Source: Chitinophagales bacterium (GTDB taxonomy: Bacteria > Bacteroidota > Bacteroidia > Chitinophagales > UBA2359). From it: 64,000 nucleotides of DNA. The stretch is from positions 620,001 to 684,000 of the forward strand of contig JACJXU010000001.1 of assembly GCA_020636475.1 (NCBI GenBank). The letters run 5' to 3'. Positions 36,554 to 44,605 of the stretch are shown here, in pieces. The notes beneath the pieces were generated by a model, which worked only from the letters and a program-made list of their open reading frames with translations, was not told the DNA's origin and ran no database searches. The number at the start of each line of letters is the position of its first letter. Positions within the stretch are counted from its first letter, which is position 1. The translations under genes and the position numbers were made by a program.

Positions 36554-38437
36554 CTATAATACAAGCAATTTTTGGTAAAATATTTCTTGCTCATTGGTTT
36601 CTATTTGCAAAAAATAAACTCCTGCGCCCAAAGTAGCTGCACCAAAAACAAGTGTATTGGACGAAGTTGTTTGCCAATTTACCGGAAAAATCTGCCCGCT
36701 ACTTGACCTTATTTCCAAACGGCTTACGACAGTATTGGCAGGCAAACGCAAATAGGTGTTTTCTGCGTTGGTGGGATTGGGATAAAGCGAAAAATCCGTT
36801 TTTTCCACCATCGCAATTCCTGTATTGATACAGTCGATAACTCCTTCGTATGCACTGCTGCAATTAGCATTGTCTTTTACGCTTACACTAATATTGCTGC
36901 CTTCGGACAACAAACTGTTGGTGGCTGTGCCGCTAAAGGTGTAAGGTGGCAAGCCGCCCGAAACGGTAACGCTGACAATTCCCCAGCCCGTAGGATTTCC
37001 TTGATTGTTGCTTAAACAATTCGTTGTTACATTTAACGATAAAGGACTTAAATGCGTGAATGTGGGGTAATTGGTTTGCATAATGTCTATGCAAAGATTG
37101 TTGGTTTGTGCAGCGGATATTAGTTCTGACAGAGTGGTTTGGTTGAAATTGATGAGTTCGAGGAGATTGTTTTTTTGATACGAAAGAATATTGAGGGGAA
37201 CAATACCAAATTTTCCTTGATTTAATCCTTCAAAACTAAACTGCCCTTGCTCGGCATAGGCAATTATTTGGTGTAAAGGCTCTGCGGTGAGCAAAAAAAG
37301 TGTTTCGTGATTGTCGGTATTGGCATTAAAGACTTGTACTATTTTGTTTTTAGCTTCGCTGCAAACATTTAAGTTATTGGGAAATGCTACTACGCCATAG
37401 TCGGCTGTGCAAGGAGCATTAAAACCTTGACAAAGATAATTGGCGGACTCCAAAAGACAAGCGCGTTTGTTGTGTGTTTGGAGTACATTTTGCATAAATG
37501 CTGCCTGTAGTTGGGTAAACATAAGCAGACAAACATCGTAGGAGTAATCCAAAAAATTCATGGTCATATCGTCGCTTCCACAAGAATTGAGTACTTGGTT
37601 GGGGCAACCAATAGTAGCATCTCCTTGATTGGGCGTGTCGTCTATGTTGTCGCTGCCTGCGCAAGAACCGCCGTCATCGCCCCAAATATGACGCAAGCCA
37701 AAATAGTGCGCCATTTCGTGGGTAAGGGTGCGCCCCATAGTGAAATTTCCGTTTACGGCAGTACCCGTTTCATCACCAAAAACGTAGTGCGCTATTACCA
37801 AACCGTCTGTTTCGTCGGCACCTGCGCCGGGAAACTGCGCATAACCGAGCAATTCGCCCTCGTCTAAGGCAGGAACAACCCAAATGTTGATGTAGCTACA
37901 AGGGTCCCAAGCATCAACGCCGCCGGTGGCAGCACTTTTGCAATCGTTGTCTAAATGTGAAAAAGAGGTTTTGGTGGTATAAGTGCGGGTTATTCCGGTG
38001 GTTTCGCTACCGTCCGGGGCTATTTTCGCCAGACAAAATCGAATTTCTGTATCGCCGGAAAGAACACTTTGGAACTGTGTGGGCACCTCGGGAAGGTCGC
38101 CGTTGGTAGCGGAAAAGTCGGTGTTGAGGCGTTGTATTTGCGACTGAATTTGGGCTTCGCTGATGTTGTTGTTGCCAAGACTTCCGTCAACATTATTGTG
38201 CAGTACGTGTACTACTATGGGCAGCTCAACAGTTTCTTGTATTGCTTTTTTTTGCGGCGAAATTTGCGCAAGTTGTTCGTAATTTTTGGCGTATTGCGGA
38301 TTTTCTTTTGCCTGAAAACGCAAAGCCTCCACACTTCCACAGCGGTGCAGCACTTGAACTTGTGCGTGTGCGCTTTGCCAACAAAAAATTAATCCTACAA
38401 TAAAAATACTATTCAGCAACAGCCACTTTTTGTCCAC
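36554..38437 (-). CDS. Secreted M43 (pappalysin) zinc metalloprotease, T9SS cargo
   Basis: 627 residues starting from GTG at 38437 (translated MDKKWLLLNSIFIVGLIF), signal peptide ending QSAHAQ. The catalytic zinc motif is H240-E-M-A-H244-x5-H250 (THEMAHYFGLRH) preceded by the propeptide/IN region, with a Met-turn candidate in SDDMTMNFLDYSYD: this is peptidase family M43. A C-terminal T9SS type A domain (LYPNPTNAENTYLRL ... GVYFLQIETN ... YQKLLVL) directs export. Predicted extracellular endopeptidase. Adjacent to another metallopeptidase (M61) on the same strand, separated by a repeat element. Confidence 0.9.
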   Translation of the reverse strand: MDKKWLLLNSIFIVGLIFCWQSAHAQVQVLHRCGSVEALRFQAKENPQYAKNYEQLAQISPQKKAIQETVELPIVVHVLHNNVDGSLGNNNISEAQIQSQIQRLNTDFSATNGDLPEVPTQFQSVLSGDTEIRFCLAKIAPDGSETTGITRTYTTKTSFSHLDNDCKSAATGGVDAWDPCSYINIWVVPALDEGELLGYAQFPGAGADETDGLVIAHYVFGDETGTAVNGNFTMGRTLTHEMAHYFGLRHIWGDDGGSCAGSDNIDDTPNQGDATIGCPNQVLNSCGSDDMTMNFLDYSYDVCLLMFTQLQAAFMQNVLQTHNKRACLLESANYLCQGFNAPCTADYGVVAFPNNLNVCSEAKNKIVQVFNANTDNHETLFLLTAEPLHQIIAYAEQGQFSFEGLNQGKFGIVPLNILSYQKNNLLELINFNQTTLSELISAAQTNNLCIDIMQTNYPTFTHLSPLSLNVTTNCLSNNQGNPTGWGIVSVTVSGGLPPYTFSGTATNSLLSEGSNISVSVKDNANCSSAYEGVIDCINTGIAMVEKTDFSLYPNPTNAENTYLRLPANTVVSRLEIRSSSGQIFPVNWQTTSSNTLVFGAATLGAGVYFLQIETNEQEIFYQKLLVL

Positions 38438-38556
38438 GCAAATTAGTTTTAATACGATGTTACAAATTTTTTACATTCAAATTTAACTAAAAATAGTGCC
38501 AAAAGTGAGAAAAAACGCTTTCTGCGACAATACGCGGCTTATTCGCAATAATCCAT

Positions 38557-38749
38557 TATACTAAAACGATAAGAAAACTGCGTAAATGAAAATGAAGTTC
38601 GTTTTTTAAAAGACTATGATTATCTCACTTTGTCATGCCGAAACGCAGTGAGGCATCTCACTTGGCTCTGTTTTGAGATTTCTCCCTTGTGGTCGAAAAG
38701 ACAAGCGGAACTAAAGATTATTAATATGCAATGATTACTCGGTGTTGGT
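38557..38749. repeat. Relative E of the dispersed element: same ends, different core
   Basis: Left end TATACTAAAACGATAAGAAA and right end GTGTTGGTATTA match the ends of copy C at 45.4-45.7 kb. The core is a widespread-looking hairpin repeat: TGTCATGCCGAAACGCAGTG ... GAGGCATCTCA paired imperfectly with TGAGATTTCTCCC ... AAAAGACAAG. It fills the 313-bp gap between the two protease genes. Confidence 0.55.
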
Positions 38750-38750
38750 A

Positions 38751-40562
38751 TTAGTCCACTGCCTTTATCCAGTCTTGGAAATATGCTTTTTGTGCCGAAG
38801 TAGCATTTTGGTCAGGGAAAATTTTCAGTTTTACACGCGGATTGCTGCCAAGTGTAACTTTTATATTTTGTAAAATGCCATCGCGGCTCACCAGCACATT
38901 AACGGTTTCGTTTTGGGCAAAATTTTGCAACATTTCGCTCAAATTGCTTTTAAAACGATAGTCATTTACGGCTATTAGTTCGTCGTTTACATTGATACCG
39001 GCTTTCCAAGCAGGACTATCTTTAAACACTTCGGTTACTATAATATTGTCGCCTTCGTTTTTGGTATTTACGCCAAAATAAACCTTGTCGGGGTCCATAG
39101 TTTCTGCTTCTACGGCTAAACCTAACATGGAAAGATATTTCGGATAGTCTAAGGCTTTTGTTCCATAAATATAGTCGGCGTAAAACTGGTCTAAATTGGT
39201 TTGGGTAAATTTTTCCAGCGTAGTTTTTAGTTCTGCATCGGTAAATCCGCGACCGAGTTCTTGATAATAGTGTTGATACAAGTGGCGCAGCACATCGTCG
39301 AGGCTGTTTTTTCCTTCGGAATTGGCGCGAATGAGTGCATCTAACATAAACGCAACGGCAGCACCTTTTACATAATACGACACATTGGCATTTACACTAT
39401 TTTCGTTTTTGCGATAAAATTTTATCCACGTATCGAAACTTGCATCGGCGAGCGGCTCTACCAAACTGCCAGGCGTATTGAGGGCATACGCAATATTTTC
39501 GGCTAAAACTGCCAAATACGCATCTTCACTCATAAGCCCTGCACGGCGCAAAAAATAATCGTCGTAGTAACTGGTAAAGCCTTCTACTTGCCAAAGTAAG
39601 TCGGTGTAGTTTTCGTTGCTATAATCGAAGGGTCCTAATTCTATCGGACGAATGCGTTTTACATTCCAAAGATGAAAATACTCGTGCGCGGCTAAACCCA
39701 AAAATTTCATATAAGTACCATCGGGCTTGTAACGCCAGCGCGGATAAATGAGACTGGTGGAAAACAAATGCTCCAAGCCACCATAAGAAGATTCGGTATT
39801 GAGGACAATAAATAAATAATGATTGCAAGGATTGCTGCCAAAAAGTTTGGTTTCTACCTCCACAATGCGCTGAATGTTGCTTACCATCCGCGCGCTGTCG
39901 TAGTTGCCGCCGCCTACAATAGCCAATTGGTGCGGAACGCCCGCAGCTTTGAAGTCCATTAGCTCTTGGTTGCCTACGAGTATAGGACTATCCACCAATG
40001 TATCGAAATCGGGAACGGCTATTTCCCATGAATTTCCTTTTTGTTTGTGCGACAAAGCGGTGCTTAGTTTTTTGAACTGCGGGGCAGCTTCTACCAGTAA
40101 TGTTCCGCCTTTGCTGGGTTGGTCGGCGAGGTACAAAAACAAGCCCGCACCATTGATGTAGGCGTATTCATCGCTTAAAAAGCAAGTGCGTACCGAGAGT
40201 TCGTAGGCGTAGGATTGGTAGCTTATTTCTATTTTTTCGCTTCCGTTGGCAGCGATTTGCCAAGAGTTTTTGTTGTATTTTTTAAAGGATAAAACTTTGC
40301 CTTGACTGTTTTTTACCTGAAAGTTTTCTACATTTTTGGCATATTCCCGCACCAAATAAGAGCCGGGAGTCCAAACGGGCATTTGCACTTTCAGGCTGTC
40401 GGCGTGGTTGTTTTCTATAATAAGTTTTACGGTAAAATAATGCGTATAAGGCTCGGGCATTTGCACCGACCAAGTTAATTTAGCTTCACTTTGTGACATA
40501 ATTTGTTGAAAATTCATTAAAAAAAGGAAGAAGATAAATGCTGTATGAATAAACCTTTGCAT
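38751..40562 (-). CDS. M61 family glycyl aminopeptidase with PDZ domain
   Basis: 603 residues, signal peptide (MQRFIHTAFIFFLFLMNFQQ). N-terminal beta-sandwich (PVWTPGSYLVREYAKNVENF) then the M61 thermolysin-like domain with H293-E-Y-F-H297 in AAHEYFHLWNVKRIRP and the downstream Glu in TDLLWQVEGFTSYYDDYFL. A PDZ domain (about 490-570; GVNTKNEGDNIIVTEVFKDS, INVNDELIAVNDYRF) follows. These periplasmic enzymes release N-terminal Gly/Ala from peptides. All metal ligands are present. Ends 12 bp from repeat E's right end. Confidence 0.92.
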   Translation of the reverse strand: MQRFIHTAFIFFLFLMNFQQIMSQSEAKLTWSVQMPEPYTHYFTVKLIIENNHADSLKVQMPVWTPGSYLVREYAKNVENFQVKNSQGKVLSFKKYNKNSWQIAANGSEKIEISYQSYAYELSVRTCFLSDEYAYINGAGLFLYLADQPSKGGTLLVEAAPQFKKLSTALSHKQKGNSWEIAVPDFDTLVDSPILVGNQELMDFKAAGVPHQLAIVGGGNYDSARMVSNIQRIVEVETKLFGSNPCNHYLFIVLNTESSYGGLEHLFSTSLIYPRWRYKPDGTYMKFLGLAAHEYFHLWNVKRIRPIELGPFDYSNENYTDLLWQVEGFTSYYDDYFLRRAGLMSEDAYLAVLAENIAYALNTPGSLVEPLADASFDTWIKFYRKNENSVNANVSYYVKGAAVAFMLDALIRANSEGKNSLDDVLRHLYQHYYQELGRGFTDAELKTTLEKFTQTNLDQFYADYIYGTKALDYPKYLSMLGLAVEAETMDPDKVYFGVNTKNEGDNIIVTEVFKDSPAWKAGINVNDELIAVNDYRFKSNLSEMLQNFAQNETVNVLVSRDGILQNIKVTLGSNPRVKLKIFPDQNATSAQKAYFQDWIKAVD

Positions 40563-40707
40563 GGTGTATAATTTTTATTATCCAAAACAAAAACAAATAA
40601 GGGTGGCAAAGATAGTAAATCTTTGGTTTCTATTCTGTGGGTGAAAATATAGTGGAGAGTGGGTTTGGGGGTAAATATTTTATCATTCGCTTTAGTGTTT
40701 TGAGATT
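40563..40707. other. No gene or signal recognised
   Basis: AT-rich stretch upstream of the M61 gene and of the accessory modules. It must carry the M61 promoter, but I see no good TTTG-N20-TAnnTTTG match on the minus strand. Confidence 0.4.
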
Positions 40708-40775
40708 GATAAAATATTTTATTTATATAATCTAAATTTATATAGATAAAATAAATGGATGTTGTATATTTGGAC
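40708..40775. repeat. Accessory boundary module P, copy 1
   Basis: GATAAAATATTTTATTT ... ATATAGATAAAATAAATGGA then TGTTGTATATTTGGACG. A second copy lies at 43502-43570. It ends in TATATTTGG, a promoter-like -7 element, but here is followed by module G instead of a gene. Confidence 0.6.
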
Positions 40776-40860
40776 GTGGGGCGGATTGCATCCGCTGCCA
40801 GACTGCGCCGTCGCTGCGCGACTACTTCGTCCAACAACTGATTTGCAAAATTACTTCGCA
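40776..40860. repeat. Accessory boundary module G, copy 1
   Basis: GTGGGGCGGATTGCATCCGC, then GCCGTCGCTGCGCGACTACT and CCAACAACTGATTTGCAAAA. GC-rich and structured (GCGGAT/ATCCGC and GTCGC/GCGAC hairpins). The second copy is at 44442-44525, upstream of the CPBP gene; this one lies upstream of higBA. Confidence 0.65.
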
Positions 40861-40897
40861 AAGCCGCCTCGCGTTGTAAGTAATGCAAAAAAAAATC

Positions 40898-40935
40898 AAA
40901 AAGTTATCGTATTGGTAACTTTTTGATTATATTTG
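40898..40935 (+). promoter_or_regulatory. higBA promoter with operator-like inverted repeat
   Basis: AAAAAGTTA (40898-40906) and TAACTTTTT (40916-40924) form a perfect 9-bp inverted repeat with a 9-bp spacer. It is immediately followed by the -7 element TATATTTG (40928-40935). The inverted repeat covers the place of the -33/spacer, the expected position for autoregulation by HigA. Confidence 0.55.
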
Positions 40936-40950
40936 CGTCAAATAAAAGAT

Positions 40951-41244
40951 GTGAAAATATTTTCGAGAGGAACTTTACGAGATTTTTGGTTAAGACAAAA
41001 TGATTGTGAATTACAACTAAGAACTTGGTATCGAGAAACTGAAAAATCAAATTGGCAAACTATAAACGAATTAAAAGCTGATTACCCAAATGCAAGTATT
41101 TTAAAAGACAATCGAATTGTATTCAACATCAAAGGGAACGATTACAGACTGGTTGTAAAATTCAATTTTGAGTACCAATTAGCGTGGATAAGATTTGTCG
41201 GAACTCACGCTGAATATGATAAAATAAACGCAAACGAGATTTAA
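40951..41244 (+). CDS. higB: HigB-type mRNA interferase toxin
   Basis: 97 residues from GTG at 40951 (MKIFSRGTLRDFWLRQNDCE), matching the usual HigB start; an upstream in-frame TTG at 40933 overlaps the -7 element and would precede the transcript. HigB_toxin features: WYRETEKSNWQTINELKADY, SILKDNRIVFNIKGNDYRLV and KFNFEYQLAWIRFVGTHAEY with the catalytic-type FVGTHxEYD ending. It cleaves mRNA at the ribosome; toxin-before-antitoxin order is normal for HigBA. Intact, with 1 bp to higA. Confidence 0.92.
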   Translation: MKIFSRGTLRDFWLRQNDCELQLRTWYRETEKSNWQTINELKADYPNASILKDNRIVFNIKGNDYRLVVKFNFEYQLAWIRFVGTHAEYDKINANEI

Positions 41245-41245
41245 A

Positions 41246-41602
41246 ATGAAAATATCACCTATCAGAAACGAAAAAGATTATCAAAAAGCACTTGAAAGAC
41301 TCGAAGTGATTTTTGACGCAAAACGTGGAACCGAAAAAGGCGACGAATTGGAAATACTTTCTATGTTAATTGACAATTATGAAAGTGACAAATTTCCGAT
41401 AGAAATGCCAGACCCGATTTCTGCGATTAATTTCAGAATGGAACAAATGGGACTTAAACAAAAAGATTTGGTGGAATACATCGGATTTAAAAGTAGAGTT
41501 AGTGAAATAATGAACAAAAAACGTAAACTAACGCTTGAAATGATTAGAAAATTAAGTCAAAATTTGAGAATTCCGACAGAAATTTTGATTCAAGAATATT
41601 AA
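41246..41602 (+). CDS. higA: HigA-type antitoxin with XRE helix-turn-helix
   Basis: 118 residues. N-terminal toxin-binding region (MKISPIRNEKDYQKALERLE), a linker (FPIEMPDPISAINFRMEQMG) and an XRE/HTH domain (LKQKDLVEYIGFKSRVSEIM, NKKRKLTLEMIRKLSQNLRI). It neutralises HigB and probably binds the inverted repeat at 40898-40924 to repress the operon. Complete. Confidence 0.92.
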   Translation: MKISPIRNEKDYQKALERLEVIFDAKRGTEKGDELEILSMLIDNYESDKFPIEMPDPISAINFRMEQMGLKQKDLVEYIGFKSRVSEIMNKKRKLTLEMIRKLSQNLRIPTEILIQEY

Positions 41603-41698
41603 AAAGCACTACTTTCAACATTTGCTATAAACAATTGGGGCGAAAGTGATAAAACGAAAAGTTAGGGCGTAAAATCCCTAACTGCTCATACACTCACC

Positions 41699-41740
41699 CT
41701 TGGTCAAAACAGTCGCTCCGCTCCCATTTTCCTCACCGTT
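41699..41740. repeat. Accessory boundary module T, copy 1
   Basis: CTTGGTCAAAACAGTCGCTC then CGCTCCCATTTTCCTCACCG. It matches the module at 44401-44441 at 31 of about 41 positions; the right arm of the hairpin has decayed here. It marks the end of the higBA unit. Confidence 0.6.
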
Positions 41741-41757
41741 AAAATACACAACATTTT

Positions 41758-43269
41758 TTATGGTAAATGAACCAATAATTTTTTCATTATTATTTCACCA
41801 TTTGCCTTAAAAATAGTAAGTAGTAAAACCGATTGGGGGCAGTCCACATTTATATTCCAAGAGGAATTAGCTTCTTCTGAATTTATCGATTGCTGAAAAA
41901 CAAGTTGCCCCGTAATACTTGTAAGCCGTATGACAGATGCTTCGGGAGAAAGATTTTCGACAAACAAATTATTTGAAAAAGGATTGGGATATACTTTAGT
42001 AATAGCTAAGTCCATAGCGGGAATTTGTGAAAAAGCGGCTGTTTTGTTGCTGCAAGGAGCTATGACAGCTTCAAAAAAACTAGCACTTTCCGCCCAAAAA
42101 GTATTTTCTAATTGGATAAAATTTCCTGCTTGCATTTGGCTACTGCCATTGGGAAATATATGATTTTGTACTACAATACTGTTTGTGGCACTATAGTCTG
42201 TACTTTGTCCGGCGGAAATATCGGCTACTACACTTATATCCGCAAGGCAGGCTTCACAAACATCGCCAATGCCATTTTGGTCACTATCTTCTTGCAAAGG
42301 ATTTGCCGTATCGGGACAGTTGTCGCACATTGCTACAATGCCATCATTATCCAGGTCACTAATATCGTACCCACAACTCAAGTCCGGCGATTGATAAATG
42401 AAACCATTAGCATTGGCAATATAATTATTGAAAGCACTCCACTGTACACATTCATTTTTCAGCCAAAAACGCAGCCAAGGCAATATGGCATTGTTTACCA
42501 TACTATGTTGTTCCGAAAGGCTTATAAATGGTCCCCAGCCAAAACAACTAAAACCTTCGCCTAAGTAACAGTTGGTGGCATTGCCGTTGGTGAATTGGCA
42601 ATGCGATGCGCCTTCAATTTCATAATACACTTTGCAACTCGATGCGGTAGCGTTGTACATAGGAATTTGGTGTGTATTGGTAGGTGCTACACAATCTTCG
42701 GTGCCGGAAATTACCAAATTGGGAATGTTGATATTAGCGGCGGCAGCAATAGCCGAAGGATTGGTTTCGGCGGCGGCAAAAGTGAACATACAAGTAAGCG
42801 TAGTATTAGCTGCTGCTGCCAAAAAAGCTGCTCCTCCGCCCATTGAATGACCGCCAATTGCCGTAAATGGCGCAACTTTTCCTTCAAATAAAGAACCTGA
42901 GAGCGTGTTTTGGTTTTGCATTCCGTAGGCTGCCGTATTCAAATCTACGCCAAACTGTGCATGATTCGGACTAAGCCCGCTTTGTGTTGTAGGCAATACA
43001 ACAATAAATCCTTCGGGTACCAAAGTTTCCCATACTTGGCTATAAGAGCTATAAGCAATAGAAAAACCATGCCCAAAAATTACCACAGGAAATGTGCCGG
43101 CGGCGACACTAACATTTGTTCCGGTGGTATTAGCCGGATAATAAATTTGGGTGCTGACACTGTTAGTGCCATCACTTAGCGTTAAAGATGTATTGCCGAT
43201 GGAAAATGTTTGGGCTAATGCTGTAGGAGCAAATAATAGACTAAGGAGCAAAAGTTTCAGCAGTTTCAT
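41758..43269 (-). CDS. T9SS-secreted alpha/beta hydrolase, cutinase/PETase-like
   Basis: 503 residues, signal peptide cleaved near TALA/Q. The hydrolase domain (about 25-290) has the oxyanion-type start FPVVIFGHGFS, nucleophile S142 in GGHSMGGGAAFLAAA, acid D192 in VISGTEDCVAP, and base H223 in EIEGASHCQF; these spacings match the dienelactone-hydrolase-like polyesterase group to which cutinases and PET hydrolases belong. A thrombospondin type 3 Ca-binding repeat (DLDNDGIVAMCDNCPDTANP) follows, then a T9SS type A C-terminal domain (VYPNPFSNNLFVENL). PET-active Bacteroidota enzymes with a T9SS domain are known; activity here is inference. Substrate could be any polyester or ester. Confidence 0.8.
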   Translation of the reverse strand: MKLLKLLLLSLLFAPTALAQTFSIGNTSLTLSDGTNSVSTQIYYPANTTGTNVSVAAGTFPVVIFGHGFSIAYSSYSQVWETLVPEGFIVVLPTTQSGLSPNHAQFGVDLNTAAYGMQNQNTLSGSLFEGKVAPFTAIGGHSMGGGAAFLAAAANTTLTCMFTFAAAETNPSAIAAAANINIPNLVISGTEDCVAPTNTHQIPMYNATASSCKVYYEIEGASHCQFTNGNATNCYLGEGFSCFGWGPFISLSEQHSMVNNAILPWLRFWLKNECVQWSAFNNYIANANGFIYQSPDLSCGYDISDLDNDGIVAMCDNCPDTANPLQEDSDQNGIGDVCEACLADISVVADISAGQSTDYSATNSIVVQNHIFPNGSSQMQAGNFIQLENTFWAESASFFEAVIAPCSNKTAAFSQIPAMDLAITKVYPNPFSNNLFVENLSPEASVIRLTSITGQLVFQQSINSEEANSSWNINVDCPQSVLLLTIFKANGEIIMKKLLVHLP

Positions 43270-43501
43270 AATGTTGGGTTATTTTATGCTAAGATAATGA
43301 AATTTCTTTGCTAAAAAATACTTTGTTCAGCAATTTTCAGAAGTTTTGGTAGTGCTTTGCCCGTAGCTTTGTATGGGCGGCTTTTGCTTAAATTTTGAAC
43401 CCAGTTTGGGGATAACTACCTGCGACATTCGATTAACCATTTTTCGTTAGTTGCCAAATTTCAGTATAAGTAATTAAAAATAAGATGGATAGCGGTTTTA
43501 T
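43270..43501. other. No gene or signal recognised
   Basis: AT-rich gap between the secreted hydrolase start and module P copy 2. No ORF, repeat or clear promoter was seen. Confidence 0.4.
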
Positions 43502-43570
43502 TGGAAAAATATTTTATTTGGATAAGCGAAATGTATATAGATAAAAGAAATGGATGTTGTATATTTGGGG
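43502..43570. repeat. Accessory boundary module P, copy 2
   Basis: GGAAAAATATTTTATTTGGA ... TATATAGATAAAAGAAATGG then ATGTTGTATATTTGGGG, about 85% like copy 1 by eye. Here TATATTTG (43560-43567) is directly followed by GCGTTAGGCC and the lipoprotein ATG 31 bp later, so it probably is that gene's promoter. Confidence 0.6.
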
Positions 43571-43597
43571 CGTTAGGCCTCATTAGCAATAAAATAG

Positions 43598-44335
43598 ATG
43601 AAACAAATATTTGGAATATTATTGATAATTGGAATGCTCTCCTGTATCGAGAATAAATCGAAAATTGAATCAATCGAAACTGAAGATTTAACTTCTCAAC
43701 AGATAGATTCAATTTTAACTGAATTCAATTTTGAATATGAGTTTCCGATTGTCATTGACAGTACAGACCAAGTTCTAATTCCTATATCAACGGAATTACT
43801 GGAAAGAAGAAAAACATACAGCAAAGATGGATATTACTCTGACGATTATCCAAAGTATTGGAACGTCCTTTTTTACAACAGATTAACAGGGGAAGACCGA
43901 TTACTAACTGAAAAGAAAGTTAGGATTTCTCAAATTCACGCTATTGGAGACGAATATGATGGAAGAAGCAAAATTTTAAATAAAAAAGTGCTCTATGAGA
44001 TTGGAGATGAAGACTACAACAAAGATTCCAAATTGAATGATCAAGACCCAGAGTATTTGTTTTGCTCGGAACTAGATGGAACTAATTTGACGAGAATTTC
44101 TCCAAAGAATGAAGATTTACAGTTTTTTAGGGTTATTCCAAAAACAAATCAAATTTTGATAAGAACCATTAGAGACACCGAAAGAGACTCTATATTTAAC
44201 AGAGAAGATGAATCAATTTGGTACAAAGCAGAATTGGTAAATCAAGAATGGAAATTAGAAGAAATCATAGATTCGACTGGTAGAAGTAAGATTGAAAATT
44301 TATATTTCGACCAATGGTTAAAGAAGAAAAAATAA
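43598..44335 (+). CDS. Accessory lipoprotein of unknown function
   Basis: 245 residues; MKQIFGILLIIGMLSC is a lipoprotein signal with C16. The mature protein is acidic and beta-rich (DSILTEFNFEYEFPIVIDST; YWNVLFYNRLTGEDRLLTEK; DEDYNKDSKLNDQDPEYLFC), with DxDxNxDxxxND loops like a calcium-binding or PD40-type strand. The gene is more AT-rich than core genes and uses AGA/ATA codons more. It is bracketed by modules P and T. Similar small orphan lipoproteins are typical accessory cargo; no function assigned. Confidence 0.6.
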   Translation: MKQIFGILLIIGMLSCIENKSKIESIETEDLTSQQIDSILTEFNFEYEFPIVIDSTDQVLIPISTELLERRKTYSKDGYYSDDYPKYWNVLFYNRLTGEDRLLTEKKVRISQIHAIGDEYDGRSKILNKKVLYEIGDEDYNKDSKLNDQDPEYLFCSELDGTNLTRISPKNEDLQFFRVIPKTNQILIRTIRDTERDSIFNREDESIWYKAELVNQEWKLEEIIDSTGRSKIENLYFDQWLKKKK

Positions 44336-44351
44336 CGAAGGCACACACAAT

Positions 44352-44396
44352 GTGTAAAATGTTCATAGTGGCTAAATGCCACTACGTCATTTACAC
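44352..44396. repeat. Nested hairpin downstream of the lipoprotein gene
   Basis: Outer arms GTGTAAAATG/CATTTACAC (one bulged A) enclose a perfect inner stem TAGTGGC/GCCACTA with loop TAAAT. No T-run follows, so it is not a standard terminator. Confidence 0.5.
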
Positions 44397-44400
44397 GAAC

Positions 44401-44441
44401 CGTTGGTCAAAATAGTCGCTCTGCTCCCATTTTGACCAACG
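44401..44441. repeat. Accessory boundary module T, copy 2
   Basis: Perfect 13-bp inverted repeat CGTTGGTCAAAAT / ATTTTGACCAACG around AGTCGCTCTGCTCCC. It joins directly to module G. It is the intact version of the decayed module at 41699-41740. Confidence 0.7.
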
Positions 44442-44525
44442 CGGGGCGGATTGCATCCGCTGTCGGACTGCGCTGTCGCTGCGCGACTACTCCGTCCAAC
44501 ACCTGATTTGCCAAATCACTTCGCT
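44442..44525. repeat. Accessory boundary module G, copy 2
   Basis: CGGGGCGGATTGCATCCGCT, CTGTCGCTGCGCGACTACTC and CCAACACCTGATTTGCCAAA: a close match to copy 1 at 40776-40860. It precedes the CPBP gene. Confidence 0.65.
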
Positions 44526-44605
44526 TGCAAACTCCGTTTTCGCTTCGTAACTTCGTGAAACCGACCCACCTTAGTCAGAATTACAGAAGCAAATGAATAG
44601 AAATT

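Noticed and set aside
43461..43712. Minus-strand ORF across module P and the lipoprotein start
   Set aside because: Low-complexity, AT-driven frame antisense to the better supported lipoprotein gene.
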